From Erythrophleum ivorense (lineage: Eukaryota > Streptophyta > Magnoliopsida > Fabales > Fabaceae), in the NCBI GenBank assembly GCA_026724425.1, contig JAIUCV010000280.1:1-64000 (forward strand): a stretch of DNA of 64,000 nt, in the 5' to 3' direction. Of the stretch, positions 61,661 to 64,000 are shown piece after piece. Position numbers and translations under genes: made by a program. Each line of letters starts with the position of its first letter. The stretch's first letter is position 1. A model generated the notes under the pieces. It was not told the origin of the DNA and ran no database searches. It was given only the letters and a program-made list of their open reading frames with translations.

Positions 61661-64000
61661 TGCATGGAAGGTCAGAGAGCACTTTTTTTTTTTTTAATTT
61701 TAGGGGAGGAGATTGTAATTTTTCAAAACTAAGTAGAAGGCCATATAATTTAAGCATCTCTCTCAAGAGAAAGAGTAATAATTTACCCTTAATTGTAATA
61801 TAAATATAAATTGTTCCAAAATAAATTTGTTGTTGAAAATAAGAGTCTGAAATCAATGTTAGCAGGCTCTGAAATATCTTAAGACACTGTCTTTTCAAAC
61901 CCTAAAGAAATGTTAATCGATTAGTTCTAATTTAATTAGTAATTTTGTCTTTTTTTTTGGGCCAACGATTAGTAATTTTGTCTTTTAATTAACTGGTAAA
62001 CTAGATTTGGAAATATATATGGAAGGTCGTTGGGGCACAGACACCCATTGGCTCTTCCATATCATGAGTGTCACGATAGTAATTTAAGTAGCTTATCTCC
62101 TAAGCTTTACATATAGCCAATTTGATCAAACCTAAATAAGCAACAAAACTTTGTTTTTTCTCTGTCTTTAGCTGACAATGACAATATAATTAATTAGTGT
62201 TTAATTAACCCTTCAGAAGCACTACAGAACTTGCTAGATTAGATTAGATTAAATTATTAAGCTATATAATTATAAGGGATCATGAAAATATATACATTTA
62301 TATATGATTAATTTTTGAATATCTCAAAAAGGTTTATATCACTTTGTTTATTTATTGAAGGTCTTTTGTTATCTAAAGTAAAGAATCTGGGAATGACAGC
62401 TAATAGTAAACACTAGCCATACCATACCCTTGAACTTTATTCTGCTGATGTCTTGGAAAATTGGGATATCACTGCTCCTTTACATTTTCTATTTCCAGAT
62501 TCTTCATCCGAAACATTTCTATAAATGGAATACTTTTCCAGTTAATTAGGTTTTCCCTTTTCCGTTTTTTTTTTTTAGCTTTCTATATTTCACAACAAAA
62601 GGCTGAAATTTTCATACGACTATTATTTCCTTATTAATTTTTTCTCATACGATAACCTTTAGATTGAATGGGAAAAACATATATAGACGAAAAAAGCTAA
62701 TCCTTCTGTCGTTTAATCAGGTACATACTTTCATTATAAGTCATTACCCAATAGAAGGGGAAAAAACTTAATTATTATTTTAGTTCTTAATAAGTTAATT
62801 TTATTTTAATTTGATTTTGTAAGTTTTTTTATTTTAATTTTGTTCTTTATAACATTTAATCTGTACTATATATTTATCTTTTAAATTTATATAATGTTTT
62901 GAAATGATGTTTTAACCTTCTTTTTAGTATTTTAAAGTCATCCTGAACTTTTTTTATGTTTTAAAATAATTCTGAATGAACATAAAAAATAGTAATATAG
63001 CACAAATTAAAAATTAATTAAAATGATAGTTAGAATAATGCCCCAATATATCAGCACACTTGCAGATATATATAATATACACCTTTTCTGCCGTTGTTAA
63101 TTTTTCTTTTTTATATTTTTTTTTTGTTTTCCTTGTTGTCTATTTTTGCCAATGATATACCATAATTACTAGATGATTGGATTATCCACAAACTTGCTAT
63201 CACCACTCAAACCTCATCTATAACACTTAGATATTTAAGTCACTTCAAAAATGATTGAACCCCTTAAAATGTCCCTTAATTTTCAAGGGACCACTGGAGG
63301 GTTTCAATCATCATCAATATTATCCTATAAATTTGCCTCCTATTTCTGTTCTTAGGGCGACACAATATTCTATATTGCTGAAAAATGGTGAGGTGCCCAC
63401 ATGGCATCACATGGGCTTCGATCAATGCATGGTCCTCCACACAAGAAGGAGAAACAAAAAGCTTTAATTGCAGCATGCGGACTTGTCAAATCTGTCACCA
63501 ACACAACGGTCTATAATTTGCTTTGTCATTCGACGTTTGTCTATTATGTACCATTATGATGCATATTTTAATATATTTTTTACTAAAAATATTATAATTT
63601 TTTATTTTTTATTATTTTTACTCAATCAAAAACAAAAATAAGATAAAATATTTTTTCTTTTCTATATCATATTAATTATAATTATTTTATTTTATTAAAC
63701 AAATTATTTTTATTGTTATTTTTATTTTTATTCACATTGTTATTCGTATAAAAATTATTTCAAGAACCAAACCGAATTTTATTATTCCTCTCAAGCATTG
63801 ACTATTGTGATCGACTCGAGAAACCTAAACCTAATTATGATCAGTAATGAAATCAAGTAATAATTATAAGAGGGAATATTGAAGTTAGGTAATGAAAATC
63901 CTTAAGTCCAATTATAAAAGCTGAAAGAAAATTTTAGGCATGTTATTTATACTACATTAAATGATAATTGTTAGAATAGCTTGTTTTTTTAGGTCATTTG
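61661..64000. other. AT-rich terminal stretch without recognised genes
   Basis: No ORF with family features. It contains a short local duplication at about 61930-61990 (GATTAGTAATTTTGTCTTTT-like) and a nested hairpin at 63251-63311. Confidence 0.5.
63251..63311. repeat. Nested inverted repeat (hairpin)
   Basis: Outer arms ATGATTGAACCCC (63251-63263) and GGGTTTCAATCAT (63299-63311) pair at 12 of 13 positions. Inside, GTCCCTT (63271-63277) and AAGGGAC (63285-63291) pair perfectly around a 7-nt loop. Confidence 0.6.

Overview
This is a eudicot plant nuclear window: AT-rich DNA, short exons with GT-AG introns, plant-specific gene families (KAKU4, DUF1644, FPF1), and Ty1/copia, LTR, MITE-like and SINE-like debris. 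I cannot name the species. Gene order is: CENP-O (+, 3' part, 188-6595), plasma-membrane H+-ATPase (-, 7633-14451), a 12-kb gene-poor stretch, CSN5 (-, 27170-34608), a decayed KAKU4 copy (-, 36428-42260), a DUF1644 zinc-finger gene (-, 44485-45908), RPA2/RPA32 (+, 49614-53396), another gene-poor stretch, and an FPF1-like gene (-, 59930-60265).

CSN5, RPA2, DUF1644 and FPF1 read through every exon without damage. The H+-ATPase keeps all its exons, but five single-base indels break its frame. CENP-O has one exon one base short. KAKU4 has in-frame stops, a missing exon block and a frame change. That mixture looks like gene loss in progress on a duplicated segment; for the H+-ATPase and CENP-O, consensus errors remain possible.

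The most interesting object is a 4.2-kb non-autonomous LTR retrotransposon (28247-32430, minus strand) inside the 5.6-kb intron 4 of CSN5. It has two ~345-bp LTRs, a tRNA-Met-type primer-binding site, and parts of three unrelated host genes joined head to tail in one reading frame: alpha-glucan water dikinase, glutamate synthase and a TOPLESS-type corepressor. About 2.6 kb of this fusion carries seven stop codons and no net frameshift. Its last 361 codons (glutamate synthase to TOPLESS) are fully open, although the two LTRs differ at roughly one position in eight by eye. The layout resembles the maize element Bs1, with different cargo.

Other notable items are: the first 30 nt of U2 snRNA inserted between perfect 17-bp direct repeats (42788-42851); a telo-box plus E2F site in front of RPA2; a GC-AG intron and a uORF in the H+-ATPase gene; a copia fragment in a CENP-O intron; and several inverted-repeat (MITE-like) elements. 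Apart from replication and kinetochore genes (RPA2, CENP-O) sharing the window, the genes do not form a pathway; this is ordinary plant gene order.
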